64,000 nt of DNA from an uncultured Pseudoflavonifractor sp. GTDB taxonomy: Bacteria > Bacillota > Clostridia > Oscillospirales > Oscillospiraceae. A program made the position numbers and the translations under genes. Under the pieces are notes generated by a model. That model made no database searches. It worked only from the letters and a program-made list of their open reading frames with translations, and had not been told where the DNA came from. The DNA is taken from positions 40,722-104,721 of the forward strand of contig NZ_CALXGI010000003.1 in NCBI RefSeq assembly GCF_944387805.1, written 5' to 3'. Numbering within the stretch: the first letter of the stretch is position 1; each line of letters starts with the position of its first letter. Below are positions 16,095-25,169 of the stretch, one piece after another.

Positions 16095-17597
16095 ATGGCA
16101 AAGGCGATTATGATTCAGGGCACTGCCTCCAACGCGGGCAAGAGCCTGCTCTCGGCGGGGCTGTGCCGGGTGTTCCGGCAGGACGGCTACCGGGTTGCCC
16201 CCTTCAAGGCCCAGAACATGGCACTCAACTCCTTCATCACCGAGGAAGGGCTGGAGATGGGGCGGGCCCAGGTGGTCCAGGCCGAGGCGGCGGGGGTGGC
16301 TCCGTCGGTGCGGATGAACCCGGTGCTCCTCAAGCCCACCAACGATACCGGCTCCCAGGTCATTGTCAACGGGATTCCACGGGGTACTATGCGGGCTTCG
16401 GAATACTATCAGTATAAGAAAAACCTGATTCCGGAGGTCATGGCGGCCTATCAGTCCCTGTCGGACGAGTACGACATCATCGTCATCGAGGGGGCGGGCA
16501 GCCCGGCGGAGATCAACCTGCGGCAGGATGACTTTGTCAACATGGGCATGGCCAAGCTGGCCGGCGCGCCGGTGCTGCTGGTGGGGGATATCGACCGGGG
16601 TGGCGTGTTCGCCTCTCTGTATGGCACGGTGGCCCTGCTGGAGCCGGATGAGCAGGCGCGGATCAAGGGCTTTATTATCAACAAATTTCGTGGTGATGTG
16701 GAGATTCTCCGGCCCGGCCTGAAGCAGCTGGAGGACCTGGCGGGCAAACCGGTGCTGGGCGTAGTGCCCATGCTGAAGGTGGACGTGGACGACGAGGACG
16801 CCCTCTCTCAGCGGCTGGAGCCGGGGAAAAAGGTGGGCCTTATCGACATCGCGGTGATCCGCCTGCCCCGTCTGTCCAACTTCACCGACTTCAACCCCCT
16901 GGAGCGGATGGAGGAGGTCACCCTCCGGTATGTGTCCTCTCCCCGTGAGCTGGGCAGTCCGGATTTGATTATCCTCCCCGGCACCAAGAACACCATGGGG
17001 GACCTGCGCTGGATGCGTCAGAGCGGGCTGGAGAGTGCCATCCTGAAGCACGCCGCCGCCGGCGGGTGCGTGGTAGGCATCTGCGGCGGCTATCAGATGC
17101 TGGGCCGCACCATCTCCGACCCCGACGGGGTGGAGGGCGGCGGCAGTCTGGCCGGCCTGGGCCTGCTGCCCACCGAGACCGTGTTCTTCGGCGAAAAGAC
17201 CCGCACCCGGGTGAGCGGGCAGTTTGACGCCATGGGCGGGGACTTCACCGCCATGGCCGAGACGCCCTTTGAGGGCTATGAAATCCACATGGGCCGCACC
17301 ACCCATCTGGACGGGAGCGCCAACATCCTCTCCTTCCGCACCCTGGACGGAGAGACCCACGCCGACGGCGCGGCGGCGGGCAATGTGTGGGGCTGCTACA
17401 TCCACGGCGTGTTTGACCGGGCGGAGTGCGCGGCGGCCCTGGTCAACTGCCTGCGCCGCCGCCGGGGACTGGAGGCCTCCGCTGCGGCGGTAGACTGGAA
17501 GGTATACAAGGAGCAGCAGTATGACGCCCTGGCCGACGGGGTGCGCGCTGCGCTGGATATGGATCGGATTTACCGCATCCTGAACAGGGAGGAATGA
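16095..17597 (+). CDS. cbiP: CbiP/CobQ, cobyric acid synthase
   Basis: A 500-residue glutamine-dependent amidotransferase that amidates side chains b, d, e and g to give adenosylcobyric acid. The synthase half starts with [20 protein letters not shown] and contains [10 protein letters not shown] and [16 protein letters not shown] residues; the glutaminase half shows [11 protein letters not shown], the [10 protein letters not shown] nucleophile loop and YEIHMGRT. The stop overlaps the cbiC start by 4 bp. Confidence 0.96.
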   Translation: MAKAIMIQGTASNAGKSLLSAGLCRVFRQDGYRVAPFKAQNMALNSFITEEGLEMGRAQVVQAEAAGVAPSVRMNPVLLKPTNDTGSQVIVNGIPRGTMRASEYYQYKKNLIPEVMAAYQSLSDEYDIIVIEGAGSPAEINLRQDDFVNMGMAKLAGAPVLLVGDIDRGGVFASLYGTVALLEPDEQARIKGFIINKFRGDVEILRPGLKQLEDLAGKPVLGVVPMLKVDVDDEDALSQRLEPGKKVGLIDIAVIRLPRLSNFTDFNPLERMEEVTLRYVSSPRELGSPDLIILPGTKNTMGDLRWMRQSGLESAILKHAAAGGCVVGICGGYQMLGRTISDPDGVEGGGSLAGLGLLPTETVFFGEKTRTRVSGQFDAMGGDFTAMAETPFEGYEIHMGRTTHLDGSANILSFRTLDGETHADGAAAGNVWGCYIHGVFDRAECAAALVNCLRRRRGLEASAAAVDWKVYKEQQYDALADGVRAALDMDRIYRILNREE

Positions 17598-18244
17598 GCA
17601 TGAAGGTGGAGCTGCAGCGGGTAGCCCCCGCGGAGATTGAAAAGCGGAGCATGGAGATTATCACCTCTGAGCTGGGGGAGCGCTCCTTCCCGCCGGAGGT
17701 GCTGCCGGTGGTAAAGCGGGTTATCCACACCAGCGCTGACTTTGACTACGCCGACAACCTGGTCTTTTCCCCCGGCGCGGTGGCCAGGGGGATTGAGGCT
17801 GTCAAGAACGGCTGCACCATCGTCACCGACACCCAGATGGCCTGGTCCGGCGTGAACAAGCGGGTGCTGGAGAAGTTCGGCGGCAAGGCGGTGTGCTTCA
17901 TGTCCGACCCGGAGGTGGCCGCCGAGGCCAAGGCCCGGGGGGAGACCCGTGCCACCGTGTCCATGGAGCGGGCGGCGGAGCTGGAAGGCCCCCTCGTGTT
18001 CGCCATCGGCAACGCCCCCACCGCGCTGGTACGGCTGTGCCAGCTCATTGACGAGGGCAGGGTGAACCCCGCCCTGGTCATCGGCGTGCCCGTGGGCTTT
18101 GTGAACGTGGTGGAGTCCAAGGAGCTGATGCTCACCATGGATACGCCCCACATCGTGGCCCGGGGCCGGAAGGGCGGCAGCAACGTGGCCGCCGCCATCT
18201 GCAACGCCATTCTCTATCAGGCCTCCGGCAACGCCCGGGAGTGA
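17594..18244 (+). CDS. cbiC: CbiC, cobalt-precorrin-8 methylmutase
   Basis: A 216-residue methylmutase that moves the C11 methyl group to C12 to give cobyrinate. [18 protein letters not shown] carries the conserved catalytic His, followed by [11 protein letters not shown] and, near the end, [14 protein letters not shown] and [16 protein letters not shown]. The start at 17594 overlaps the cbiP stop; an alternative ATG two codons later is possible. The next gene, cbiK, follows closely. Confidence 0.95.
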   Translation: MSMKVELQRVAPAEIEKRSMEIITSELGERSFPPEVLPVVKRVIHTSADFDYADNLVFSPGAVARGIEAVKNGCTIVTDTQMAWSGVNKRVLEKFGGKAVCFMSDPEVAAEAKARGETRATVSMERAAELEGPLVFAIGNAPTALVRLCQLIDEGRVNPALVIGVPVGFVNVVESKELMLTMDTPHIVARGRKGGSNVAAAICNAILYQASGNARE

Positions 18245-18255
18245 GGAGGGTATCC

Positions 18256-19047
18256 ATGGACAAGAAAGCCATTCTGGCCGTCTCCTTCGGCACCAGCTAT
18301 CAGGACACTCTGGAGCGGACCATCGGGGCCATTGAAAAGGAGCTGGCCGCCGTGTTTCCCGACCGGATTCTCCTCCGGGCCTTTACCAGCGGCATGATCT
18401 GCCGTAAACTGAAGCAGCGGGACGGCATCGTCATCCCCAGCCCTGCCCAGGCCCTGGAGCAGATGCTGGGGGAGGGGGTGACCGACGTGGTCATCCAGCC
18501 CACCCACGTTATCAACGGCGCGGAGTACGACAAGCTTATGGCCCAGGCGGAACCCTTTCGGGACAAATTTGCCAGGCTGACCGTGGGCGCGCCCCTGCTC
18601 ACCTCCATAGAGGACTATGAGGCGGCGGCAGACGCCATTCTGGAGCAGCTGCCGGAGCGGAGGGCGGACGCCGCCCAGGTGTTCATGGGCCACGGCACGG
18701 AGCACTATGTAAACCCGTCCTATACCCAGCTGGAATATCTCTTCCATGACATGGGCCGGAAGGACATCATCATCGGCACGGTGGAGGGGTATCCCGGGCT
18801 GGAGCAGGTGCTGCGGCGGCTCTCCGAGCGGTCTGAGGTGCGCAGGGTCCGGCTGCACCCGCTGATGGTGGTTGCGGGGGACCACGCCCGCAATGACCTG
18901 GCCGGTGAAGAGCCCGGCTCCTGGAAGAGTGCCCTGGAGCGCGCGGGCTACCAGGTGGAGTGCGACCTGCGGGGCCTGGGGGAGTTCCCCGGTATCCAGC
19001 GGTTGTTTGCCCGGCACGCCAGGCAGGCATCAGACAATCGGGTATAA
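18256..19047 (+). CDS. cbiK: CbiK, sirohydrochlorin cobaltochelatase
   Basis: A 263-residue class II chelatase that inserts Co2+ into sirohydrochlorin, the committed step of the anaerobic route. The catalytic His residues lie in FMGHGTEHYVNPSY and LHPLMVVAGDHARND, as in Salmonella CbiK. The start at 18256 has a GAGGAGGG site 5 bp upstream and is preferred to the GTG at 18241 that overlaps cbiC. No signal peptide is present, unlike some periplasmic CbiK homologues. The second riboswitch follows its stop. Confidence 0.93.
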   Translation: MDKKAILAVSFGTSYQDTLERTIGAIEKELAAVFPDRILLRAFTSGMICRKLKQRDGIVIPSPAQALEQMLGEGVTDVVIQPTHVINGAEYDKLMAQAEPFRDKFARLTVGAPLLTSIEDYEAAADAILEQLPERRADAAQVFMGHGTEHYVNPSYTQLEYLFHDMGRKDIIIGTVEGYPGLEQVLRRLSERSEVRRVRLHPLMVVAGDHARNDLAGEEPGSWKSALERAGYQVECDLRGLGEFPGIQRLFARHARQASDNRV

Positions 19048-19063
19048 ACCCGTACATATAGAT

Positions 19064-19216
19064 GAAAGCGCGGGCCGGAAGAGGGAAGTCGGGTGAGAAT
19101 CCCGCGCAGTCCCGCTGCCGTAAGAGAGGAGCCGCCGGACAACGGCCACTGGGTACGCCTGGGAAGGCGTCCGGAGGCGGAGAGACTCAAGCCGGAAAAC
19201 CTGGCCGGTCCCCAGG
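19064..19216 (+). ncRNA. Cobalamin riboswitch 2, ahead of the cobalt importer cbiMNQO
   Basis: The core motifs are clear: AGAGGGAAGTCGGGTGAGAA, CCCGCGCAGTCCCGCTGCC, GTAAGAG and the B12-box region AAGCCGGAAAACCTGGCC (19189-19206). It lies in the 196-bp gap between cbiK and cbiM inside the run of same-strand genes. No clear intrinsic terminator separates it from the cbiM ribosome site, so control of translation initiation of cbiM is the more likely mode. Confidence 0.9.
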
Positions 19217-19243
19217 TCATCAACCTACGAACGATAGGAAAGG

Positions 19244-19978
19244 ATGAAAAAACATATGAAATCGTGTATAATAGACCGCTGTATCAGGACGTGTGCCGTC
19301 CTGGCTGTGCTGATGGCCGCACTCGCCGTTGGGGCCTCCGCCATGCATATCGCCGAGGGCTACCTGCCGGTGGGCTGGGCCATCGCCTGGGGCGTGGTGT
19401 GCGTGCCCTTTGTAGCCGCCGGACTTATCTCCATCCGAAAAAAGATTGAACAGGCCCCCAGGGCCAAAATCCTGCTGGCCATGTGCGGGGCTTTTGCCTT
19501 TGTGCTCTCGGCTCTGAAGCTGCCCTCCTTCAACGGCTCCTGCTCCCACCCCACCGGCGTGGGCCTGGGCGCGATTCTCTTCGGGCCTGTGGCCATGAGC
19601 GTGCTGGGTCTCATCGTGCTGCTGTTTCAGGCCCTGCTGCTGGCCCACGGCGGACTGACCACCCTGGGCGCCAATACCTTCTCCATGGCGGTGGCCGGTC
19701 CCATTGTGTCCTGGGCGGTGTATAAGCTGCTGCGCAAGGCGGGCGCTCCCGCCGCCGTGGCGGTCTTTGCCGCCGCCGCTCTGGGCGACCTGCTGACTTA
19801 TGTGGTCACCTCCGTCCAGCTGGCCCTGGCCACCGGGGACGGCATGCTCAAATTCCTCACCATTTTCGCCGTCACCCAGATTCCCCTGGCCATTGCCGAG
19901 GGCCTGCTGACCGTGGTGGTGTTCAACGTACTGGAAAAGTACAGCAAGAGCGAGCTTCAGGCGCTCCGCGTGGTATGA
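19244..19978 (+). CDS. cbiM: CbiM, substrate-specific membrane subunit of the cobalt ECF importer
   Basis: A 244-residue membrane protein with a 33-residue signal-like N terminus followed by MHIAEGYLP. In CbiM/NikM proteins the Met-His exposed after processing takes part in metal binding, and the further [18 protein letters not shown]is loop is also conserved. It captures Co2+ at the outside of the membrane and works with CbiN, CbiQ and CbiO. The start at 19244 has an AGGAAAGG site. The riboswitch upstream would cut cobalt import when B12 is abundant. Confidence 0.95.
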   Translation: MKKHMKSCIIDRCIRTCAVLAVLMAALAVGASAMHIAEGYLPVGWAIAWGVVCVPFVAAGLISIRKKIEQAPRAKILLAMCGAFAFVLSALKLPSFNGSCSHPTGVGLGAILFGPVAMSVLGLIVLLFQALLLAHGGLTTLGANTFSMAVAGPIVSWAVYKLLRKAGAPAAVAVFAAAALGDLLTYVVTSVQLALATGDGMLKFLTIFAVTQIPLAIAEGLLTVVVFNVLEKYSKSELQALRVV

Positions 19979-19991
19979 AGGAGGGGACGAG

Positions 19992-20294
19992 ATGAAGGTT
20001 TGGCAGAAAAATCTGATTTTGATTGCGCTGGCCGTGCTGCTGGCAGCCCTTCCCCTGTGGCTCCTGCCCAACGCCGAGTTCGGCGGCGCCGACGGCCAGG
20101 CCCAGGAGGCTGTCCAGGAGCTCAACCCCGACTACGAGCCCTGGTTTGAGCCCATCCTGGAGCCTGCCAGCGGGGAGATTGAGTCGCTGCTCTTTGCCCT
20201 TCAGGCCGCCATCGGCGCCGGCGTGGTGGGCTTTGTGCTGGGCCGGATTACCAAGCGGCCCGGCGACGGGAAAAAGAACGAGGAGGCAAACTGA
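19992..20294 (+). CDS. cbiN: CbiN, small subunit of the cobalt importer
   Basis: A 100-residue protein with two membrane helices (about residues 5-22 and 70-87) flanking an extracytoplasmic loop with GADGQAQEAVQELNPDYEPWFEP, the CbiN signature. It helps CbiM load and move cobalt. It is 13 bp after cbiM and 2 bp before cbiQ, a tight operon. The length matches the family. Confidence 0.94.
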   Translation: MKVWQKNLILIALAVLLAALPLWLLPNAEFGGADGQAQEAVQELNPDYEPWFEPILEPASGEIESLLFALQAAIGAGVVGFVLGRITKRPGDGKKNEEAN

Positions 20295-20296
20295 CC

Positions 20297-21076
20297 ATGG
20301 GAACCGACCGTTACGCCTATCAGTCCCGTCTGCGGCGGGTGTCCCCCATGCCCAAGCTGCTGCTGACGGCGGTGAGCCTGGTGCTCTGCCTGTGCTGTGA
20401 CAGCATCGCGGTGGGGCTGGCCACACTGGCAGGCATGGGCGCGCTGACATGGCTGCTGGGCGGACTGTCGCCCCGGGTCTATCTCCGCTTTCTCAAGATC
20501 CCCCTGGCCTTCCTGCTCATCGGCAGCATTACCGTGCTGATTCACAGCTACCCGGCTGAGGCCGCCGTTCTGGCGGCTGTCCCAGTGGGCGGCCGCCTGT
20601 GGGGCTTTGACGCCGCTGCCCTCCGCCAGGCGTCCACCCTGTTCTGCAAGGCTATGGGAGCGGTGGCGTGCATGTACTTTCTCACGCTGAATACCCCGGT
20701 TATCGACGTGACCATGGCTCTGGAGAAGCTCCATGTGCCCCGGCTGCTGGTGGAGCTGATGGAGCTCATCTACCGCTTCATCTTTGTGCTGTCCGAGACC
20801 GCCGCCAACATCCGCATCGCCCAGGAGTCCCGGCTGGGCTACCAGGGCCTGGGCCGGTCCATCTCCTCTCTGGGGACGCTGGCCTCCATGGTATTTCTGC
20901 GGGCCTGGCGGAAGGCGGACCGGGTGTACACTGCCCTGGAATCCCGGGGCTACACCAACCATCTGACCACTCTGTCCAGCGGTTACCGGGCGGGGCGCTG
21001 GCTTTACCCTGCCACGGCGGGGGTGGCTCTGGGGCAGATTTTGGTGCTGTATTTGGAGAGGAGCGTGGGAGGATGA
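20297..21076 (+). CDS. cbiQ: CbiQ, transmembrane energy-coupling subunit of the cobalt importer
   Basis: A 259-residue ECF T-component with about five hydrophobic segments. The conserved cytoplasmic coupling helix is seen in IRIAQESRLGYQGL and in KADRVYTALESRGY, which matches the A-R-G type motif that contacts the ATPase. It starts 2 bp after cbiN and ends in a 4-bp overlap with cbiO. It transmits ATP hydrolysis by CbiO to CbiM. Confidence 0.93.
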   Translation: MGTDRYAYQSRLRRVSPMPKLLLTAVSLVLCLCCDSIAVGLATLAGMGALTWLLGGLSPRVYLRFLKIPLAFLLIGSITVLIHSYPAEAAVLAAVPVGGRLWGFDAAALRQASTLFCKAMGAVACMYFLTLNTPVIDVTMALEKLHVPRLLVELMELIYRFIFVLSETAANIRIAQESRLGYQGLGRSISSLGTLASMVFLRAWRKADRVYTALESRGYTNHLTTLSSGYRAGRWLYPATAGVALGQILVLYLERSVGG

Positions 21077-21927
21077 ACGCCGCCATTGAAGCCAGGGAGC
21101 TGTGCTATACCTATGAGGACGGCACCGTGGCTCTGGACCACATCTCTCTCAAAGCCCAGAAAGGGAAAATCACCGGTATTTTAGGCGCCAACGGCGCGGG
21201 CAAGTCCACCCTGTTCCTCAACCTGAACGGGGTGCTGAACCCATCCTCCGGTCAGGTACTGCTGGATGGAGCGCCGGTCCGCCGGGACCGGAAGGGCATT
21301 GCAGAGCTGCGCCGCCGGGTGGGCATTGTGTTCCAGGACCCGGACGACCAGCTCTTCTCCGCCGACGTGTACCGGGACATCTCCTTCGGCGCGGTGAACC
21401 TGGGCCTGCCTGAGGATGAGGTGCGCCGCCGGGTGGAGCAGGCCATGGAGCGCACCGGCGTGTCCGCCCTGCGGGACAAGCCCACCCACGCCCTGTCCTT
21501 CGGGCAGAAGAAGCGGGTGGCGATTGCCGGCGTGCTGGTGATGGAGCCGGAGGTGCTTATTCTGGACGAGCCCACCGCCGGCCTGGACCCCCACGGGGTC
21601 AGCGAGCTGATGCGGCTGCTCTCCCAACTGCGGGACAGCCTGAACATGACCATTCTGCTGGCCACCCACGACATGGATGTGGTGCCCATCTCCTGCGACT
21701 ACGCCTATCTGCTGGGGCAGGGCAGGGTCCTGCTGGAGGGCACGCCGGGAGAGCTGTTTTCTCAGCCGGAGGTGCTCCGGGCCAACCAGCTGCGCCTGCC
21801 CCGTATGGCCCATCTGATGGAAATCCTGCGGGAGCAGGACGGGCTGGACACCGACGTGTCCGCCGCCACCATCAGCGAGGTCCGGCGGGAGCTGCTGCGG
21901 CTATTGAAACAGGAGGGACCGACATGA
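21073..21927 (+). CDS. cbiO: CbiO, ATPase of the cobalt ECF importer
   Basis: A 284-residue ABC ATPase. Walker A GANGAGKST, Q-loop FQDPDDQLFS, signature LSFGQKKR and Walker B VLILDEPTAG are followed by the switch His in ATHDMD. The FQDPDDQLF stretch is typical of ECF-type ATPases. The start at 21073 is preceded by GGGAGG and overlaps cbiQ. The C-terminal 50 residues after the core are a usual CbiO extension. cbiL overlaps its stop by 4 bp. Confidence 0.95.
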   Translation: MNAAIEARELCYTYEDGTVALDHISLKAQKGKITGILGANGAGKSTLFLNLNGVLNPSSGQVLLDGAPVRRDRKGIAELRRRVGIVFQDPDDQLFSADVYRDISFGAVNLGLPEDEVRRRVEQAMERTGVSALRDKPTHALSFGQKKRVAIAGVLVMEPEVLILDEPTAGLDPHGVSELMRLLSQLRDSLNMTILLATHDMDVVPISCDYAYLLGQGRVLLEGTPGELFSQPEVLRANQLRLPRMAHLMEILREQDGLDTDVSAATISEVRRELLRLLKQEGPT

Positions 21928-22616
21928 ACCGAGGAAAACTGTACGGCGTGGGGGTGGGCCCCGGAGACCCGGAGCTGCTCACCCTGAAGGCCAGGCGCAT
22001 TCTGCGGGAGGCCGACGTGGTGGCTGTGCCCGACAAGGGCGGCGGGGAGAAGACCGCCCTGAACATTGTCAGGGATGTGGTGGAGGGTAAGACCCTCCTG
22101 TCCTGTCCCACTCCCATGGTGCGGGACAAGGCCCTGCTGGACGGCTGCTATGAGGAGATTGCCGGGCGCATCTGTGCCCTGCTGGACGAGGGGAAAAACG
22201 TGGCCTTCATCACCCTGGGAGACCCCACCCTCTACTCCACCTACATCTACGTCCACAAAAAGGTGCTCGCCCGGGGCTATGACGCCCAGCTCATCCCCGG
22301 CGTGCCCTCCATCTGCGCCGTGGCGGCCAAGCTGGGCACCTCCCTGTGCGAGGGCGCCGAGCGGCTGCTGGTGGTGCCCGCCTCCTACGAGGGCGTGGAC
22401 GACTGCCTGGACTTCCCGGCCAACAAGGCCTTCATGAAGGCGGGAAAGAGCCTGCCCGCCCTGCGGGACAAGCTGCGGGAACGGGGCTTGGACGGAGAGA
22501 TGGTGGCCAACTGCGGCATGGCGAGCGAGCGGGTGTACCGCAGCCTGGAGGAACTGGAGGAGGGCGAGGGCTATTTCTCCGTGGTGCTGGTCAAGGAACA
22601 CCGGAGCGAGACATAA
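21924..22616 (+). CDS. cbiL: CbiL, cobalt-factor II / precorrin-2 C20-methyltransferase
   Basis: A 230-residue SAM-dependent tetrapyrrole methylase. It begins GVGVGPGDPELLTLKARRIL and contains FITLGDPTLYSTYIYVHK and IPGVPSICAVAAKLG, typical of CbiL/CobI. It adds the C20 methyl group directly after cobalt insertion. It is separated from the other ring-methylase genes and is coupled to cbiO through a 4-bp overlap, so cobalt import and the first cobalt-dependent methylation may be coexpressed. Confidence 0.94.
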   Translation: MNRGKLYGVGVGPGDPELLTLKARRILREADVVAVPDKGGGEKTALNIVRDVVEGKTLLSCPTPMVRDKALLDGCYEEIAGRICALLDEGKNVAFITLGDPTLYSTYIYVHKKVLARGYDAQLIPGVPSICAVAAKLGTSLCEGAERLLVVPASYEGVDDCLDFPANKAFMKAGKSLPALRDKLRERGLDGEMVANCGMASERVYRSLEELEEGEGYFSVVLVKEHRSET

Positions 22617-22658
22617 GCGGGGCGATACGTCCTGATAAGCGATAAGGAAGTGCGACAT

Positions 22659-23855
22659 ATGAACCTATCCATGTCCGGCCTGGACTACGGCCTGGCCCCC
22701 ATCGCCCTGCGGGAGCAGCTCTCCTTTACCCGCAGCCAGGCGGGGGAGCTGTCGGGGGAGATCCGGCGCACCGTGCCCGGCGTACAGGGCTGCGTCATCA
22801 TCTCCACCTGCAACCGGACGGAGATCTACCTCTCCTGCCAGCCCGGGGCAAGCCCGGAGCCCGGCGCGGTGCTGTGCGCCGCCGCAGGGCAGGACTATGC
22901 CCCCTTTGCCCATGTCTTTGTCACCCGGCGGGACGAGGATGCGGTGCGGCATCTGGCCCGGGTGGCCGCGGGGCTCCGGTCCCAGATCTGGGGTGAGGAC
23001 CAGATTGTCACCCAGGTCAAGACGGCCATCGCCGCCGCCCGGGAGAACGGGGGCGCCGACCCGGTGCTGGAGACCCTGTTCCGCACCGCCGTCTCCGCTT
23101 CCAAGGCGGTCAAGACCAAAGCACGGCTCACCGCCCTGCCCACCTCCGCCGCCTCCCGGGCTGTGGAGGTGCTGGAGCGGGAGACCGGCGGATTGGCCGG
23201 ACGGAAGGCCCTGGTCATCGGCAACGGGGAGATGGGCCGCCTGGCCGCCTCCCTGCTGCGGGAGGCGGGCTGCGCCGTCACCATCACCCTGCGGAGCTAC
23301 CGCCACGGGGAGACCGTGGTGCCTGCGGGCTGCGCCGTGGCACCCTATGAGGAGCGATACGCCGCCATGGAGGGGCGGGATATCCTTCTCTCCGCCACCA
23401 CCAGCCCCCACTACACTGTCACCGCCCGGGAACTCTCCGCCCTCAGCGCCCCCCCGGAGCTGCTGGTGGACCTGGCCATTCCCCGGGACATCCAGCCCGA
23501 GGCCGGGGACCTGCCCGGCGTGAGGCTCTTCAACGTGGACGCCCTGGGCGCCGCCCCCGAGCGGCAGGCGCCCCCCGAGGTGGAGGAGATTCTGGAGCGC
23601 CAGATCGCCCGCTTCTACCAGTGGGCAGACTACCGGGAGAGCCTGCCTCTGCTGGAGCGGCTCAAGGCGGACATCACCGACCGGGTGCTGGAGCGGCCCG
23701 ACCTGGACGCTATGGACCGGGCGGAGGTGGCCGAGTACGCGGTGAGCCGGGCGGTGGAACTGCTCTCCGGCGGTCTGAAGGACGTGCTCACCGCCGGAGA
23801 ACTGGCCAGGTGCGAGGAGAAGATCCGCACCCGCAACGGCGGAAGGGTGGAGTGA
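22659..23855 (+). CDS. hemA: HemA, glutamyl-tRNA reductase
   Basis: A 398-residue NADPH-dependent enzyme that reduces glutamyl-tRNA to glutamate-1-semialdehyde, the first step of the C5 route. The catalytic Cys is in VIISTCNRTEIYLS, the tRNA/NADPH parts include GLRSQIWGEDQIVTQVK and LVIGNGEMGRLAA, and the C-terminal dimerisation helices are present. The start at 22659 has AAGGAAG 9 bp upstream and is preferred to the GTG at 22650. The gene opens a precursor sub-cluster (hemA-sirC-hemC-cobA/hemD-hemB-hemL). Confidence 0.95.
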   Translation: MNLSMSGLDYGLAPIALREQLSFTRSQAGELSGEIRRTVPGVQGCVIISTCNRTEIYLSCQPGASPEPGAVLCAAAGQDYAPFAHVFVTRRDEDAVRHLARVAAGLRSQIWGEDQIVTQVKTAIAAARENGGADPVLETLFRTAVSASKAVKTKARLTALPTSAASRAVEVLERETGGLAGRKALVIGNGEMGRLAASLLREAGCAVTITLRSYRHGETVVPAGCAVAPYEERYAAMEGRDILLSATTSPHYTVTARELSALSAPPELLVDLAIPRDIQPEAGDLPGVRLFNVDALGAAPERQAPPEVEEILERQIARFYQWADYRESLPLLERLKADITDRVLERPDLDAMDRAEVAEYAVSRAVELLSGGLKDVLTAGELARCEEKIRTRNGGRVE

Positions 23856-23856
23856 C

Positions 23857-24309
23857 ATGGAACAAACGGAGATCCGCTTTCCCCTCTTTATCGACATGAA
23901 CGGCCGCACAGCCGTGGTGGTGGGAGGCGGGGCCATCGCCTGCCGCCGGGCTGGGGTGCTGAAAACCTTCGGCGCTCAGGTGACCCTCATCGCTCCGGAG
24001 TGGAAGGAGAAGATAGAGGGCGTCCGCTGGCTTCAGCGGCCCTATCAGTCCGGCGATTTGGACGGCGCTGTCCTGGCTGTTGCCGCCACGGACGACCGGG
24101 CGGTAAACCGCCGGGTGGGGGAGGATGCCCGGGCGTTGGGCATCCCGGTCAGCGTGGCCGACCGGCGGGAGGAATGTACCTTCCTCTTCCCGGCGGTGTG
24201 CCTGGGGGAGGAGCTGGTGGCCGGCGTGGTATCCGCCAATAATGACCACAGGGCGGTGGCCAGAGCGGCCGCCGCCATCCGGGAGACCCTGAAGGAGGGG
24301 AAAGGATGA
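23857..24309 (+). CDS. sirC: Precorrin-2 dehydrogenase (SirC / CysG N-terminal type)
   Basis: A 150-residue protein with the NAD-binding loop TAVVVGGGAIACRRAGVLKTFG and ATDDRAVNRRVGEDA, the core of the siroheme-synthase N-terminal domain. It oxidises precorrin-2 to sirohydrochlorin, the substrate of the CbiK chelatase here. It lacks the C-terminal dimerisation/chelatase extension of longer homologues such as Met8p, so iron insertion is less likely. It begins 1 bp after the hemA stop and overlaps hemC by 4 bp. Confidence 0.87.
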   Translation: MEQTEIRFPLFIDMNGRTAVVVGGGAIACRRAGVLKTFGAQVTLIAPEWKEKIEGVRWLQRPYQSGDLDGAVLAVAATDDRAVNRRVGEDARALGIPVSVADRREECTFLFPAVCLGEELVAGVVSANNDHRAVARAAAAIRETLKEGKG

Positions 24310-25169
24310 AGCTGCGCATTGGAAGCCGGGAGAGCGTCCTGGCCGTAAAGCAGTCCCAGCTGGTGATGGAGGCCATCCGGGCCTATGACCTCAGTATTGA
24401 GCTGGAGCTGGTGACCATGAAGACCACCGGCGATAAAATTCTGGACCGTACCCTGGACAAGGTGGGCGGCAAGGGCCTCTTTGTCCGGGAGCTGGACGCG
24501 GCCCTGCTGGAGGGCCGGGTGGACATTACCGTCCACTCCTGCAAGGACCTGCCCATGGAGACCGACCCCCGGCTGCCTCTGGCGGGCTTCTCCAGGCGGG
24601 AGGACCCCCGGGACGCCCTGGTGCTGCCCGTGGGAAAGGCGGAGCTGGACCCGTCCCTGCCCATCGGCTGCGCCTCCCGCCGCCGTGCCATCCAGCTGGC
24701 GGCCCTGTATCCCGATATGGAAGTGGCCCCGGTGCGGGGCAACGTGCAGACCCGCCTGCGGAAGCTGGACGGGGGGCAGTACTCCGCCCTGGTGCTGGCC
24801 TCCGCCGGGCTGAAGCGGCTGGGCCTGGAGGGGCGCATCGCCCGGTACTTTACGGCGGAGGAGATGATCCCCGCCGCCGGACAGGGCATCCTGGCCGTCC
24901 AGACCCGGGCGGGGGAAAACTACCCCTGCCTGGCCGCCGTGACCGACCGGGAGGGGACCATCTGCGCCCTGGCCGAGCGGGCCTTTGTCCGGGAACTGGA
25001 CGGGGGCTGCTCCTCGCCGGTGGCGGCCCACGGCGTGGTGGACGGGGACACCCTGATGCTGACCGGAATGGACGAAAACGGACGGCGGGACCGGATTTCC
25101 GGCCCTGTGACGGAGGCGGAGCAGCTGGGCGAGACCCTGGCCCGCAGGATGAAGGAGGCGGCGGAATGA
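24306..25169 (+). CDS. hemC: HemC, hydroxymethylbilane synthase
   Basis: A 287-residue enzyme that joins four porphobilinogen units. It begins KLRIGSRESVLAVKQSQLV, contains the conserved TVHSCKDLPME-like segment VDITVHSCKDLP and has the dipyrromethane-cofactor Cys in ELDGGCSSPVAAHG. The length is normal. It overlaps sirC and the following fused gene by 4 bp each, so these three are probably translationally coupled. Confidence 0.96.
   Translation: MKLRIGSRESVLAVKQSQLVMEAIRAYDLSIELELVTMKTTGDKILDRTLDKVGGKGLFVRELDAALLEGRVDITVHSCKDLPMETDPRLPLAGFSRREDPRDALVLPVGKAELDPSLPIGCASRRRAIQLAALYPDMEVAPVRGNVQTRLRKLDGGQYSALVLASAGLKRLGLEGRIARYFTAEEMIPAAGQGILAVQTRAGENYPCLAAVTDREGTICALAERAFVRELDGGCSSPVAAHGVVDGDTLMLTGMDENGRRDRISGPVTEAEQLGETLARRMKEAAE

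Noticed and set aside
14916..17405. Long minus-strand open frame (829 codons) opposite cobD and cbiP
   Set aside because: It mirrors well-identified plus-strand enzymes, has no ribosome site or known domain, and its composition (Gly, His, Gln, Pro, Val) is that of an antisense shadow of GC-rich codons. Similar shadows at 3253-4896, 6440-8029 and 24920-27379 were dropped for the same reason.
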